From: Krasilnikovozyma curviuscula
Lineage: Eukaryota; Basidiomycota; Tremellomycetes; Cystofilobasidiales; Mrakiaceae
Direction of reading: 5' to 3'
DNA length: 64,000 nt
Assembly (NCBI GenBank): GCA_014825775.1
Contig: MVAQ01000077.1
Location: 23,043-87,042, forward strand
How positions within the stretch are numbered: position 1 is the stretch's first letter; each line of letters starts with the position of its first letter. The translations under genes and the position numbers were made by a program. Under the pieces are notes generated by a model. That model saw nothing but the letters and a program-made list of their open reading frames with translations. It did no database searches and was not told the DNA's origin. Positions 49,918 through 61,153 of this stretch are shown one piece after another.

Positions 49918-52295
49918 TCACATTGAGGTGCCAATATCGACCATTTCATGATTTTTCTTCCGACCTCGTTTACCCTTCCGCTCCTCCTTCGCTCGTCGTT
50001 CGGCACATCGCCTAAAAATGCCAAACCGCTTAGCAGAAAAACGGCTGCCAGTCCAATAGGATTCACTTACCTGCACTGGCCGTCTGGGAGCTCTTCATCG
50101 CAATCACCATCATCATCATCATCATCCGTCTCCACCTTCTTCGACTTTTTCAATGTCGAGGTGCCATTTGCCAAACCTGCAGCCTTGGCCTTAGCCCTTC
50201 TTCGTCTCGCCAGCAACTTCTTCCTCTTAGAGATGGCCTTTTTCCGAGCTGCGTCGTTTGAAGAGTAGAGCAAGGAGTACTCGCAGAAGACACATATATA
50301 CTCTGCTTCTTGACCATCAGAGGCGGCTGCGAGAGCGGCATTTCGACGACGAGCCGGGTATGCTGAAAGAAATCGAGTGGGGAGTGGGAAGAGGAAATCG
50401 GATTGAGTTTGGTTGTTGGTTGATGATGAGTCCAGAAGTCTACCAGGAACATCTATGGCGAGTAAGAAAAGGAAGCAACTTCAGTGTCTGATAAACTCGC
50501 CGTCGAGAGGAAATCTGGAAGTAAGCTCACAGTTCTTCATGTGATGAGGGTTCCCGTTGTTGGCGAGAGCACTTCTCTTCTTCTTCCCAGTCTTTCTCTT
50601 TGGCATTGGAGGCAGATTCTCGTTTGCCAAAGTCAGAGGATCCTCTGGCTTGGGTGACTTGATGCTGGCTGGCTTGCTGCCCGCTAGCGTTGGGGCATCT
50701 AGTGTTTTCTTCGGTGCTGTGGTGGGTTTCGCTGAAGGAAGCTTCACGTTGGAGTTTCTGATATTTTGAGGTCTGGTTGTAAGCGGTCGAGGAATCACAA
50801 GTCTGGCTTGAGGCGCCTCGGCCACTGTAGGTGGAGTTGCAGAAGTTTGGGTACCGACGTTCAATCGAGTCTCAGGTTGCTGCAGATGCTGTTTCGATGG
50901 AGGTAGGGCAGCAAAAGAACCTCCTTTGCTTGGCATATCGCTGTTGGATTCTGGCAATGCGGCTGATAGTTTTGCGATTCGAGTTTGTAGGCCGCTCAGA
51001 GCAGCAATCTTTTTGTCGAGTCGAGCGGAGGCTGCATCAGAGAACAAATTAATACGTCGGAATAGTTCCAGAAAGAGGCACAACATAAGATGGATGCTCA
51101 CCTCCACTAGGTGCTTCGAAGGTGAATGACCAATCCATCCAGTTTTGAATGATTGGCCACGTCGTCTTCACGTGTAGAACTTCTCTGACGATGGCAGTAA
51201 TACTGAGGCCATCGTCGGTCAAGACTTCTTTGATTCCACCTCTACCAATAGGTGTCTCAATATTCTTCATCCTTCGACCTGTAGAAAGCAAAGCGCTCTG
51301 AGCTTGTTGACTAAAGCGTCTCCGAAAGAAACTCCTGTTCGTGCCAGCATCATTGCTTGGCGTCTTCTTTAGACTGCCATCCCACCAAGTCCCACCAGAG
51401 GCAGAGGTGGAGAATCCCTCGAACTCTAAAGCCTGGCCTTCGTCCAGCTTAAGTGCCTCACCGCCAGTAGCGCTGAGAACTTCTGCGACCTGTCTCCTTC
51501 TCTCTCGCCAAACGGCTTTCTGCCAGAGGAAAGCACGACAAGCAGGTGTGACACGAGAAATGCTCTTATAGCCAGTCATTAGACCTTTTGAAGCTAGTGT
51601 TGAAGGGTTGGTATCGTCCCACAAGCTGATTCCATTTCGAATGAAGCCTTTCGGTGGAACTGGAAGACTTGGGAGTCGAGCCAACCGAGTAGGCGGTGAG
51701 TGAGGTGATGGGATGGGATGAGAAGGAACCTTCCGTCTGTTGGTTCATTCGGTAAGAAACGATAAGTAAAAAGTAGCAGGCTCAGTTTCAAATCGTCATG
51801 GCGAGAGCGACCAAGTGCTTACTTTTTGGTAGACGATGAACTTGACATCTGTGGTCTGAAAGTAGCAGAAAGATGAGGAGAAGTAAAAAAAGGTGTCAGT
51901 AAGACTCTAGCCGTACATCTTTTGGAGATTTCCATCCTCTCAGCGAGAGGCGACGTGGCCTTGCTGAGAAAAAAAGGCAGGGAGGGAGAAGCTGCTTACC
52001 CTAATTGACCTCCTTCCCAACTATCGGTGCCAACTTCGTCTTCATCATCATCGTAGTTGCTATCGTCAAGATCTTCAGGTTTAAAGATTCCATTGCTGAT
52101 GGATCCTGAGAACATTGGAAGGTATCCTGCTGGAAAAGGCCCAAGCTCTCCGGCGCCGGAAGGTGGAGTATTCAGAGGCTGAGAACTGTCTGTCCTGCTG
52201 TCGATACTGTCTGAAGGGGTGCTGCTTAGAGTATTCTTCCTATGGGGAAGTGGCCTTGTCTCCCTGCTCGCAGCAGCAAGAGGGACATGGGCCAT
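49918..52295 (-). CDS. Protein of unknown function with two C-terminal C-x2-C pairs
   Basis: 616 residues from exons 52295-52000, 51855-51823 (33 bases), 51736-51102, 51031-50531, 50362-50071 and 50011-49918. The N-terminus is acidic and Ser/Pro-rich. The region around 130-230 is more ordered (W-Q-K-A-V-W-R-E-R-R-R-Q-V and W-D-W-S-F-T-F-E), followed by a short predicted coiled coil and a Pro/Lys-rich linker. The C-terminal 120 residues hold Y-I-C-V-F-C-E-Y and, after a very basic stretch and an acidic D-D-D-D run, D-G-Q-C-R-R-C, the last pair joined across an intron. Four cysteines in two C-x2-C pairs suggest a zinc ribbon split by the basic insert. Basic clusters suggest a nuclear protein. 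I cannot name the family. Confidence 0.75.
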
Positions 52296-53316
52296 TTCCT
52301 ACGAGAATGATTGCTAGACCAGTCAGCAACGATACACCCCTTTCACCAGCCAAACCAAATGGGAATCTAGTATCTGAACAGCAGGAGAGCTCACCAGGAA
52401 AGCGGGAGCTCGGCAAGAGCTGATTTTAGGTTGGAGCTTGATGGTTTCCGTCGAGCCAGATGGTGGACGGGACCATGCACATATGTCGCCGACGCATGCA
52501 AGCTTAGGGTCTGTGGTCACACCACTTGCCACTGCTGCGATTTTCACTTGCAGAAAACTGATCAATTGCGAAGCTCTGAAAATATCCGTTGAGTTCAGGC
52601 AAACAGTTGGTCTGGAAGAATTGGGAGGATATAAAGATTGCGTCGTGGTGTTTGTTTTTCTTTGCGCTGATCAACCGCTACCGAAACACTGCTTCAACGG
52701 TTTCACCCTCAAATGCCCAGAATTGTAGAGAGTAGAACTAGTATTAAAAGTAGATGCATAGATGCATCAAGGAGAGGAGTGAACCTGACAAAATTGGCCG
52801 CTCCAAGGTTTTTGCGCACATGATTGTAGACGGGACAGAGAATGGGTAAGAAGTAAACTCACTCCCTACATCACAGACGACGAAAGGCTAGAAGCAACAA
52901 GAGATCGCTGACTGCGTGACGATTGTCTGGTTCTTTAGGGGCAAGAACTTGTTACTTCGAAAGTGCGACAATCAGACGCACTGGACGAGGAATGTATGTA
53001 AATGTGCAACAGAGTTCCTGCTGCTTGGTGCGCTTACAACAACCATGTAAGCCCGCAATGGGGACAAGGGGGCGATGACAGCAGCAAGCACTTACGAAAT
53101 CCAAGCTTGTAGAGCTGAAGATGAAGAAAGTCTTTCAAAACTCGGAGGATAGAAGGCGTCAGCTCAGCAGTGAAGTGGATTCAGAAAGGCAGTAATACAA
53201 TCTCAAGTGTCATTAAAAGTAAACAATCAAAGGGGAGAGAAGAGAGAGAAGAGAGAAAGTGGAAGAGAGTGGACTCCACCGGCGAAGAGAAGATCCCATT
53301 TCATCTCTGTCCTTCT
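52296..53316. other. Intergenic region, about 1 kb
   Basis: Upstream of the cysteine-pair protein and downstream of PRP5. A plus-strand ATG frame of about 95 codons (52441-52728) is present but has no supporting motif. A purine-rich GAGA tract occurs near 53232-53265. Confidence 0.45.
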
Positions 53317-56300
53317 CTAAATAACCGTGTATCTTCCACCACCACCTCCTCCAGCTCTCTGTTCTTGCGCCATAGCACTCACAGTACCTTCAATAAGAAG
53401 TCTTCTGATTTCCTTCACGGCCATCTCGACCCTCCACTCGTCGTTGGACTCAATCAGCAATGAGAGCTTCGGCTCGCCTCCGGGAGGTACCTCTTTACCT
53501 GGTTCGTAGTAGATACCTCTGTTAGTCACAGCAGTTCCAGTCATATCGATAAGTTTGCTGATACTGTAATATGATTCAAAGAGAAGATGTTTAGTGCTGT
53601 GGCATCGACATGGTGACAAACCAATAGAAGAGAAGAACTCACGATTCTCTGTTGGTGACCATCCACCTAGCCTTCTGAGTGAAATCGTTGATCTGTATAA
53701 CAGCATGGAAATCGGTAGCATCCGGATCCTTTGGTTTTCTGTCGGTCGAGATGATACCAGCAGTCGAGGGTGTAGGGGTAGAAGGAGCAGCAGTTGGCTT
53801 CTTGGCCAGTTGCGCGTTGATCTTGGCCATTGCAGCTGCGATTTGAGGATTATCAGTCCTGTTTGTTGTAAGCAAGACGGGTCCTTTGTTGCTCGATGGG
53901 GCTGGAGCGTTACCGACACGTTCAGGAGCTGGACCTTTGACAATTTCGACATTAAACCCTGGAAGCGCTGGTTCGTCGGCAGCTGCTTTACCAGTCTCGA
54001 TCTTAACACCATCTTCGTCCACAGCCTCTTCTTTCGTTTTCTCTTCAGTCTTTTCACCATATAATGATCGTTGAGCTTTCTCTTTGGCTTCACGCTCATC
54101 ATCGAACTTGTCAAGACCTTTACCACCGAATCCAGTGTTGGTGTGAGATTTCGCTGCACCAGATCGGACTTTGGCCAAGAAGCCTATTTTTGGATACAAG
54201 AGAAGAGTATACGATTAGCATTTTGTTACGATAAACAGAAAAATGAAACAAAACAAACCTTCTGAGAGCGCTTTCAGTTCTGCTGGAGGCTCCACGCCAC
54301 TAGCTTCTACCGCTCTACATATATCGACAGAGTACTTCTCCTGTTCAGGTGTGATGAAGGTGACACAAGTCCCTTTGTTTCCAGCTCTTCCAGTTCTACC
54401 AGCTCGATGGACGTAGTCTTCCATGTGATTTGGAACGTCGTAGTTAACAACCAGGACGAGCTGCTTGACATCCAATCCTCGAGCTGCGACTGAAGTTGCG
54501 ATAACGATTGGAATGACGCCGGACTTGAAGCTGTTGATGGTTTGGTCTCGATCGACTTGTTCTTTACCGCCATGGAGAGAGTTCGAACGTCTATAACCAC
54601 GTTGATGGAGTTCTAAAAGAAGATTGTCGGCACTCTCCTGCCTCTCGACAAAGATGAGCGTACGTTTTTCTTCCATGTCGGCCTCAGCCTGGTACGTCTC
54701 TCCAAGGAGTTCGAGCAATCGGTGAAACTTAGTGTCCTCAGAACGAACCTCCACGATTTGAGTAATTTCTTTGGCTACCACGGATCTTCCCCCGACGGTG
54801 ACTTCAAGAGGTTTGTCCAGGATTTTACGGGCAAGAGCATCCATTTGCTTCGGGAAGGTGGCCGAAAATAAGACAACCTGGCGATCCGGGCGAACGTTAT
54901 TGATAATTTTCATGACCTGGAGAAAATAAGAAGTAAAATCAGTATTAGTACCTGTTCCAAAATACAACATAGGCGGAAAGGAAAGGCTCACTTGAGGCTC
55001 GAAACCCATATCGAACATTCGATCAGCCTCATCTAATACCAGATAGGTTACTCTCTTGAGATTGGTCACTCGTCCACCATTAGCAGTGAGAAGATCAATC
55101 ATGCGACCTGGAGTACAGACAACGATTTCTGCGCCCTTCTTCATTTCTGCAATCTGCTCAGAGATAGGCGAACCTCCGTACGCGCACATAGCCTATTCAC
55201 GAAAACATTGATTCAGTAAGGACTGTAAAGAAAAGAGAAAATGTGAGAAATAATGTAAGAATAACTCACGGTCAATCCTAAAACCTTGGCGAAAGGTTTG
55301 ACCTCTTTCACGATCTGAAGGGCAAGTTCTCTCGTAGGGGTCATCACAATAGCGAGAGGACCTTCACCGCTTTCCAGAGGCCGTTGATCCTTGATGTGTC
55401 GGAGGAGAGGTAACATGAAGGCGATGGTTTTACCTGATCCCGTTTTTGCGACTCCAATCACGTCTCGGCCAGACATGATAGCGGGTATCGCTTGAGCCTG
55501 AATTGAGGTTGGCGCAGTATACCCGAGTCGCTTGATGACTTCGAGACTGGAAGTACAAAACAACAATCAGTAGCGACTCAATGATACACACAAAAGAAAG
55601 ACATTACTCACCATCCACCGGGTAAACCAAACGCTCCCCATCGCTTCACTGGTCTAGGACAATCGATACCTCTTATCTTGATACCGTCCATTTCCAATCT
55701 CATCAGCTCAACTTCCTCTTCCGTCAATTGCTGGATCTCGTAAGGTGGGGTGGTGTAAAATTGTTTCCTGAATGGTTCGTACACGGCCTTCTCGTGGTCG
55801 ACTGTTGGAAGCTCTTTACGCTTGTTCTTCTTGGCGGCAAGACTATGGACGCATTAAAGAAAGGAGTTTAGTCAATGTTTTCAGTTGACAAGTCTTAGGA
55901 TCAATGACACAGAAGAGAAGGAACTCACGCAACGATCTCTTCAGCGGTCAATGCGCCCATCTCATCATCCTTCTTCTCGCCAACATCCTCCTCCTCATCT
56001 TCGCCATCAGCTGCATCATCTTCCATTCCTAAAGCTCTAGCTCTGGTGCTCTTTGCGCCCGGTTGACCAGCCATTCTAGCATCGTCTTCCTTGTCTACTT
56101 TCACCTTCTCTGCCGTCACACCACGCATATAAGCCTCCAGAGGATCTTCTTCTTCATCCTCGTCATCCATAGGAGCAGCTTCTATTGTTACTTCTGGTGT
56201 TGGAGGCACTGAATCGACGTCCATAGCCTCCTCAACGGGTACTGTTGCTGCTGGAGCTTCTTCGAGACCGGATTCAAGTTCGGCAGAGATGTCCTTTCCT

Positions 56301-57247
56301 TTGACACTGGTGACAAATTCTCGATCTAATTCTTCCTCGTCGTCTTCCAAGTGGACGAGAGTCGTATCGACAGCTGGGAGAGCACCAAGTTTTTCAAGTT
56401 TCCTAACGGGTGCTGGTCCGTCGTCCATCATTGTCATTGACCCACGTAGAGTTGAAGGTTTCATTGGAAGTCCAAATCTACTGAGGGATGTCGATACCAG
56501 TTTCGTTGTCTTAGGACGGGATGGAAGGGAGAAGCTGGACGAAGAGGCAGAGGAAGAGGGAGCGAGAGGCGGTAGAGTGGGTGAAGGGGAAGGTGAGACC
56601 TGCTTGAGGGACAGGAATGAGCCGTTATTGGATGCTGCATTTCCATTAAGGGGTGTGGTAGGGGCGGATGTTGGTGTGAGGGGAGCCATAGGAGAAGCAG
56701 CTCCAGCAGCTGCCTTCTTCGCAGCCTGTTCAGCCTTCCATTTCGCCAGCTTCTCGAGCTTTTCAGCCTTTTTCTGGGCTGCAATTTCTTCCTCAGTTGG
56801 TTCCCTGTGTACTGCTGGTGCTGGTTCTGCGTTGGATGGATTCCTGGATGAGACTGGCGACGGTGAACGACTCCGTCTTCTCGACGAGGAATGTCTTCTG
56901 TCCTCCCTTTCCCTCCTGTCGTCGTGCCCTCGATCATCGTACCTGTCCCTTGTGGATTCCCTCCTCCTGTCAGAGTCTCTGTTGTCTCTGCCGTCCCGAC
57001 TGCCGCTGTAGTAGTCTCTTTCTCTGTCCCTTTCAGACCTTCCACCATGCCTGCGGTCGTCCTCGTCGTACCTTCTTGACCTCGACGAGTCGTCCCTGCT
57101 GCTGTAATCCTCCCTTCTAGAGCTAGAGGAGTGCGATGTTTTACTTCGTTTATACGAAGGACTCGGCGAGCGAGGCATCCTTACAGATTTCGAGGTGGTA
57201 GCGGATGGGAGTAACCCTGCTCGAAGAAAAGTCTCCCTTGCAACCAT
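53317..57247 (-). CDS. PRP5: Spliceosomal DEAD-box ATPase Prp5/DDX46
   Basis: RNA-dependent ATPase that helps the U2 snRNP bind the branch site during pre-spliceosome assembly. Exons 57247-55929, 55842-55612, 55546-55270, 55192-54992, 54916-54259, 54183-53643 and 53563-53317 give 1157 residues. A long Arg/Ser/Asp-rich N-terminus (about 30-120) is followed by a charged region and the acidic D-P-L-E-A-Y-M segment characteristic of Prp5. Helicase motifs in order: T-G-S-G-K-T, P-T-R-E-L-A, T-P-G-R, D-E-A-D, S-A-T, A-R-G-L-D and H-R-A-G-R-T-G-R. The C-terminal domain has the F-x-A-x-x-x-I-N-D pattern typical of DDX46. A second in-frame ATG at 57178 starts M-P-R-S-P-S-P-S and could be the true start; the first 23 residues would then be leader. 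Confidence 0.95.
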
Positions 57248-58068
57248 TTAGCCTCAGATGGCGACTCAGGAGTTGATGGCGCTGTAACCTGAGTCATGAA
57301 ACTGGCCTGATGAGATGTTTTTGAGCGAAATCGGTATCAGTAGGTACGTCAAGCGAGTATAGTCATCACTATGCCTGTCAAACTCTACTGCGACAAGTCC
57401 AGGAGGTGCGTCCATTTTCCCTTGCTATAACGCTTCGTATCGCGTTGGAGTTCCTTCTGGCTTTCGTAGGTGTGTACCATCTAAACAAGACAGAACGCTT
57501 GGACTAGCAAATTAGATTTCAGACTGCTGTTGCACTACGGAGTTCGTTCGCAACCTCCACAAACCATTGGCCTCTGCTTTGCTACAAATCTTCGATCCTC
57601 TGTGTGAGCTCTATCAATTTACTGCTGTTAGATTCTGATGCAAATGAAAGCACAACGGCCATTTTATCGGCCCAGTAGCTCGCTCATTGCTTGGACGAAT
57701 GAGGTGTGTAGATTGTTTATACTCCAGAGCAGATGTTTAAACTCATCTTTTCCATTACCCGAAAGTCTTGCGTGCGCATCTTCACAAAGCAGAAGAAATA
57801 TTTCGAGATAAAGTACTGTTCAAAGTCTCTCTTTCACTGTTCTGGCTCTTTCATTCCAAAGAGAATCAGTCAGTAGAGGTACTCTTCTTTCTTTCGCCCT
57901 TTGTCGACTGAATTGGTTTTATCAATGATTTCATCAAGTTGGAGTGACCTTAGAATATTGGGCCATATCTCCCAGTGTCAGAATAATAGGGAGCGTCGAT
58001 AGCAACCTAGTGCCATATTTTGCGAACACTGCAACCGTAGCACGAAGTAAAAAACATCTACTGATCGT
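57248..58068. other. Intergenic between PRP5 and TFB1, possible small plus-strand gene
   Basis: About 820 bases. A plus-strand ATG at 57371 opens a short exon-like frame (M-P-V-K-L-Y-C-D-K-S) ending at a GTGCGT donor, with open segments further on. I could not join a full gene, so it is reported only as an observation. Confidence 0.35.
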
Positions 58069-60302
58069 TTACTTCTTCCTCATCTCCCAGAATTCAATTG
58101 CCTTGTTAACAGCGTCTATAGTCGGTCCCAATCCATCCCTAACCATGGTCTCCTGGCCGGACCCACCCTTCTCTCTTGCAAACGCCATCAAGCCCTCAAC
58201 CTTTTCTTCAGTCTTCAGTAAGTATTTGATCATCTTCGACGCTTTCATCTGCTTATCGACCTGCGACATCTTTGCTGCGCCGAGTGCGTTGGGTGGTGTT
58301 GGGAGGATGGCGAACCAGAATTGACGAAGGAACTCGTTGGTTGCGGAGTGAAAAGAAAGCATTTGTTCGAGTATTTTCGGACTGATGTTACCTGCAGTTC
58401 AGAACAAAAACGGTTTAGAGGTACTCGCGCAAGAAAATAAAATAAAAAATAGCTTACCTTTACGATTCCTGGAATCGGTTCGACTCTTGACACTAGCAGT
58501 GAGTTTGTTACAGACCTCCTTCGTCCCCTCCGGATCCATCTTGAGCTCCGCCAAGTGCGGTTGCCAATCCTCATACTTCATCTTGGTATCAATCAGGATA
58601 CCCTGAAGCACCGCCTGAGACCTAACAGCGGTGGCATTGCCGTTATCAAAAGATACAGAGGACGAGGTTGCGTTGAAGTAGGATTGGAAGTTTGTCATTT
58701 TCAAGGGAATGGTCGTCGACGCTGATATCGTATGCAAGTCCTCCAAGTCGATTTCTTGGTAATCTCGTGTAGACTACCGCCGCAACGATCACATGAAGTC
58801 AGTTTGATAATCAATAAGAAGAAAAAAAGCTTCGTCAAAAGACTCACGTCGTATCCTTTCCCATTCTCCTTCTTCCTCTTCCTTGTGCTCTCATCCTCCG
58901 CCTCCTCATCCAACGCGTGCTTCAACAACTTCTCCGAGTGCTCATTGAACCGCCTCATTAACGGCAGCGAGCTCTTTGTTTTGCCAGGCTGCATGGTGAC
59001 GTCTGCAATCTGACCAGAGTCGTAGTGGTCCACTTCTGTTGCTGCGAGGTCAAGAAAGCGCGAGACTGATCCTCGGGGTCGTTGACGAGGTTCGAGGCCT
59101 TTGAGAACAAACGGCAAGCCACGTCAGAATAATGTAACATTATGATGATAGATGATAGTAAAGGAAGATGAAGTCACCATCGTCCGGATCTTCGAGGTAC
59201 TTGTCAAACAGCTCGTCCGCTTTGGCCGTACTCTTCTGCGCACTTCGAACGGAAGCACGCTGTCTTTCCCACAGTTTTGAGACAAAGAACCTTTGCCAAA
59301 ATTCAGCTTCTGGGATCTAAGTAGAGACAATCAATGCGCGCCCACAGTACATAATGATGACGGCGAGGTGTCCAAAAAACCGAGACTCACTTTAGGGACC
59401 GCTTCACTATGGGCCTTCTTTACGACTGGGAACTCCTCGAAGAGCTCTCGAATTGACTCTTCGGTCAAGACAATCTTCTGAGGCCCACCGCTTGACTCAG
59501 CTTTGTCCTTTCCAGGGTTCTTCAGGTCAGAGGATCGCTTGGCTGTGGAGCCCGAGAAACGGTCGTCGAGTAGCTGAGAGGATCGCCCTGCCGTTTGGGA
59601 TGAGAGATTCTGTTCTGACAGTAAGACCAACTACGATTTGGTGTTAAACCAAAAAAAGGAGTCAGCGCTACTGAGCTGAAGAGAGGTCCGAGGAACTGTT
59701 CACAAAAATGTAAGAAGTTTGCTCACCTCTCGCCCTTCCCAGAACTCCTTCTCCGTCAGACTCCCGCTCATCACAAGTTCTTGATGTAGTGTAGCCAGCT
59801 GAGGGTTCTTCATAAGCACTCTCTTGTGCAAGTCATAATCCAGAGGAGCCATGTCGTAGTCTACAGCTTCCTGCTTCACACCACCACCATGAGCAGCATT
59901 TCCGTTCTCCCTTGGGTCCTTCCCTTTACCCTTTGCGAAGTTAGGTGTCACTCCAGCCGGCAAGCCATCCATCTTGGAAGACATTCTCTCTTTGTTCAGA
60001 GCAGCGGTGATTTTTAGGTATTCTTTGAAGGCATCCAGGTCCTCAGGTCCGTTAAAGTCGAACTTCAAGCCCGAATCTACAAGGCTGGATGGCGGATAAA
60101 ACAGGATCTTCATGTTGGATTTGGCGCTGCCTGGTGGTGAGGCCAGCAGGGTCTTGACATAGTCGATTCGTTCGCTGACTGGTTTGATTGGGGAGGGTCC
60201 GGAGGGCGTCCATGCTAGAGTGTGAGCTGAGAGTGTGAGAATTCCTGTCTGTTTCTTGTAGACAACCTGGGTCGGCGGTGGGAGTGGTACTGGAGCAGCC
60301 AT
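58069..60302 (-). CDS. TFB1: TFIIH subunit Tfb1/p62
   Basis: Core TFIIH structural subunit for transcription initiation and nucleotide excision repair. Exons 60302-59727, 59630-59391, 59316-59178, 59098-58848, 58773-58458 and 58391-58069 give 614 residues, the normal length. The N-terminal PH-like domain (about 1-105) includes Y-K-K-Q-T-G-I-L and the helix D-L-D-A-F-K-E-Y-L. Two BSD domains follow, visible as S-L-T-E-K-E-F-W-E-G-R (about 185) and I-P-E-A-E-F-W-Q-R-F-F (about 275). The C-terminal helical region (L-R-Q-F-W-F-A-I-L onward) matches the p62 C-terminal domain. The first intron acceptor is set by the frame and the helix after the first BSD domain. It lies 28 kb from SSL2, which encodes a partner subunit. 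Confidence 0.95.
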
Positions 60303-61039
60303 CGTCGCTCTGTGGAATGAATCGAACTACCAAGGACGTAGAAGATCCACTGCCCTCCCCTCCTGCTGTTCAGTGAGTCCAATTCCTTCTACAAAGGTAC
60401 AACGAAGGCACTCCGTTCCAGCAGGATGCTGAGCTGGTTGATTGGAATGCAAGCTCTTCACGGTTTGCCCTTCAAAGGCGACCTCCTCGACCTCTACAAT
60501 TTCGGTGACAGCGCCACTGTTTACATGTCGATACAGAAAGCGAACCTCCGAACATGGAAACCTCTTTGGCTTCCTGCTCAAATCAGCTTTCGATGACGTC
60601 CCAGTCGTGTTGTGGGAATAGAAATCAGGTCGAGAGTCCGTGGCTTGGCGGTGTAACGTCACCCTCCCCCCACTAGCCAGACGCAGCGGTTTGCCTTGCA
60701 ATCCCATAGATCTATTCTCGCCGGTCTGGTATCGTACTTTCTCACCACCGAACTATAGAGTCTGCTCCCTGCTCCGTAGTCAACGCTCCCCGGGCGTGAT
60801 TCGATGTGTGCCAACCATATCGGTGTAGACATTAAGCAGTGGTGAACGATTGGATCCGACACTTCTTCCGAACAGAAAAGCCTGGTCCAGCCCGATAGCG
60901 GCGCGCAGAAGGTGTACGCATCCTACACGTCAGCTGGGGGCGCTAGAATATTTTAGTGGATGATTCACTGGGACGCGGAGGCTTTATTACATTGGGCTTT
61001 CAGCGCGGGTGGACGGGGGCAGAAAGCAAGTCGAGTCTG
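60303..61039. other. Intergenic between divergent TFB1 and the right MFS gene
   Basis: About 740 bases between divergent starts. No convincing gene on either strand. Confidence 0.5.
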
Positions 61040-61047
61040 TATATAAG
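61040..61047 (+). promoter_or_regulatory. TATA box of the right MFS transporter
   Basis: TATATAAG about 107 bases before the ATG at 61154, followed by GACGGAGG. It matches the element at nearly the same distance in the left paralog (1279-1286, minus). Confidence 0.45.
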
Positions 61048-61153
61048 GACGGAGGTAGAAGGACTATGCCTGCTGTCCTCAACAAAAGTTAACCCAATTA
61101 GCCCTTCAGCTAACTCACCAGAAACTCAGCTTTCACTGAAGAAGGAATCGAAA

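Noticed and set aside
52441..52728. Plus-strand ATG frame of about 95 codons in the 1 kb gap before PRP5
   Set aside because: No motif, no family resemblance and no promoter or splice support; length is within chance expectation for this base composition.
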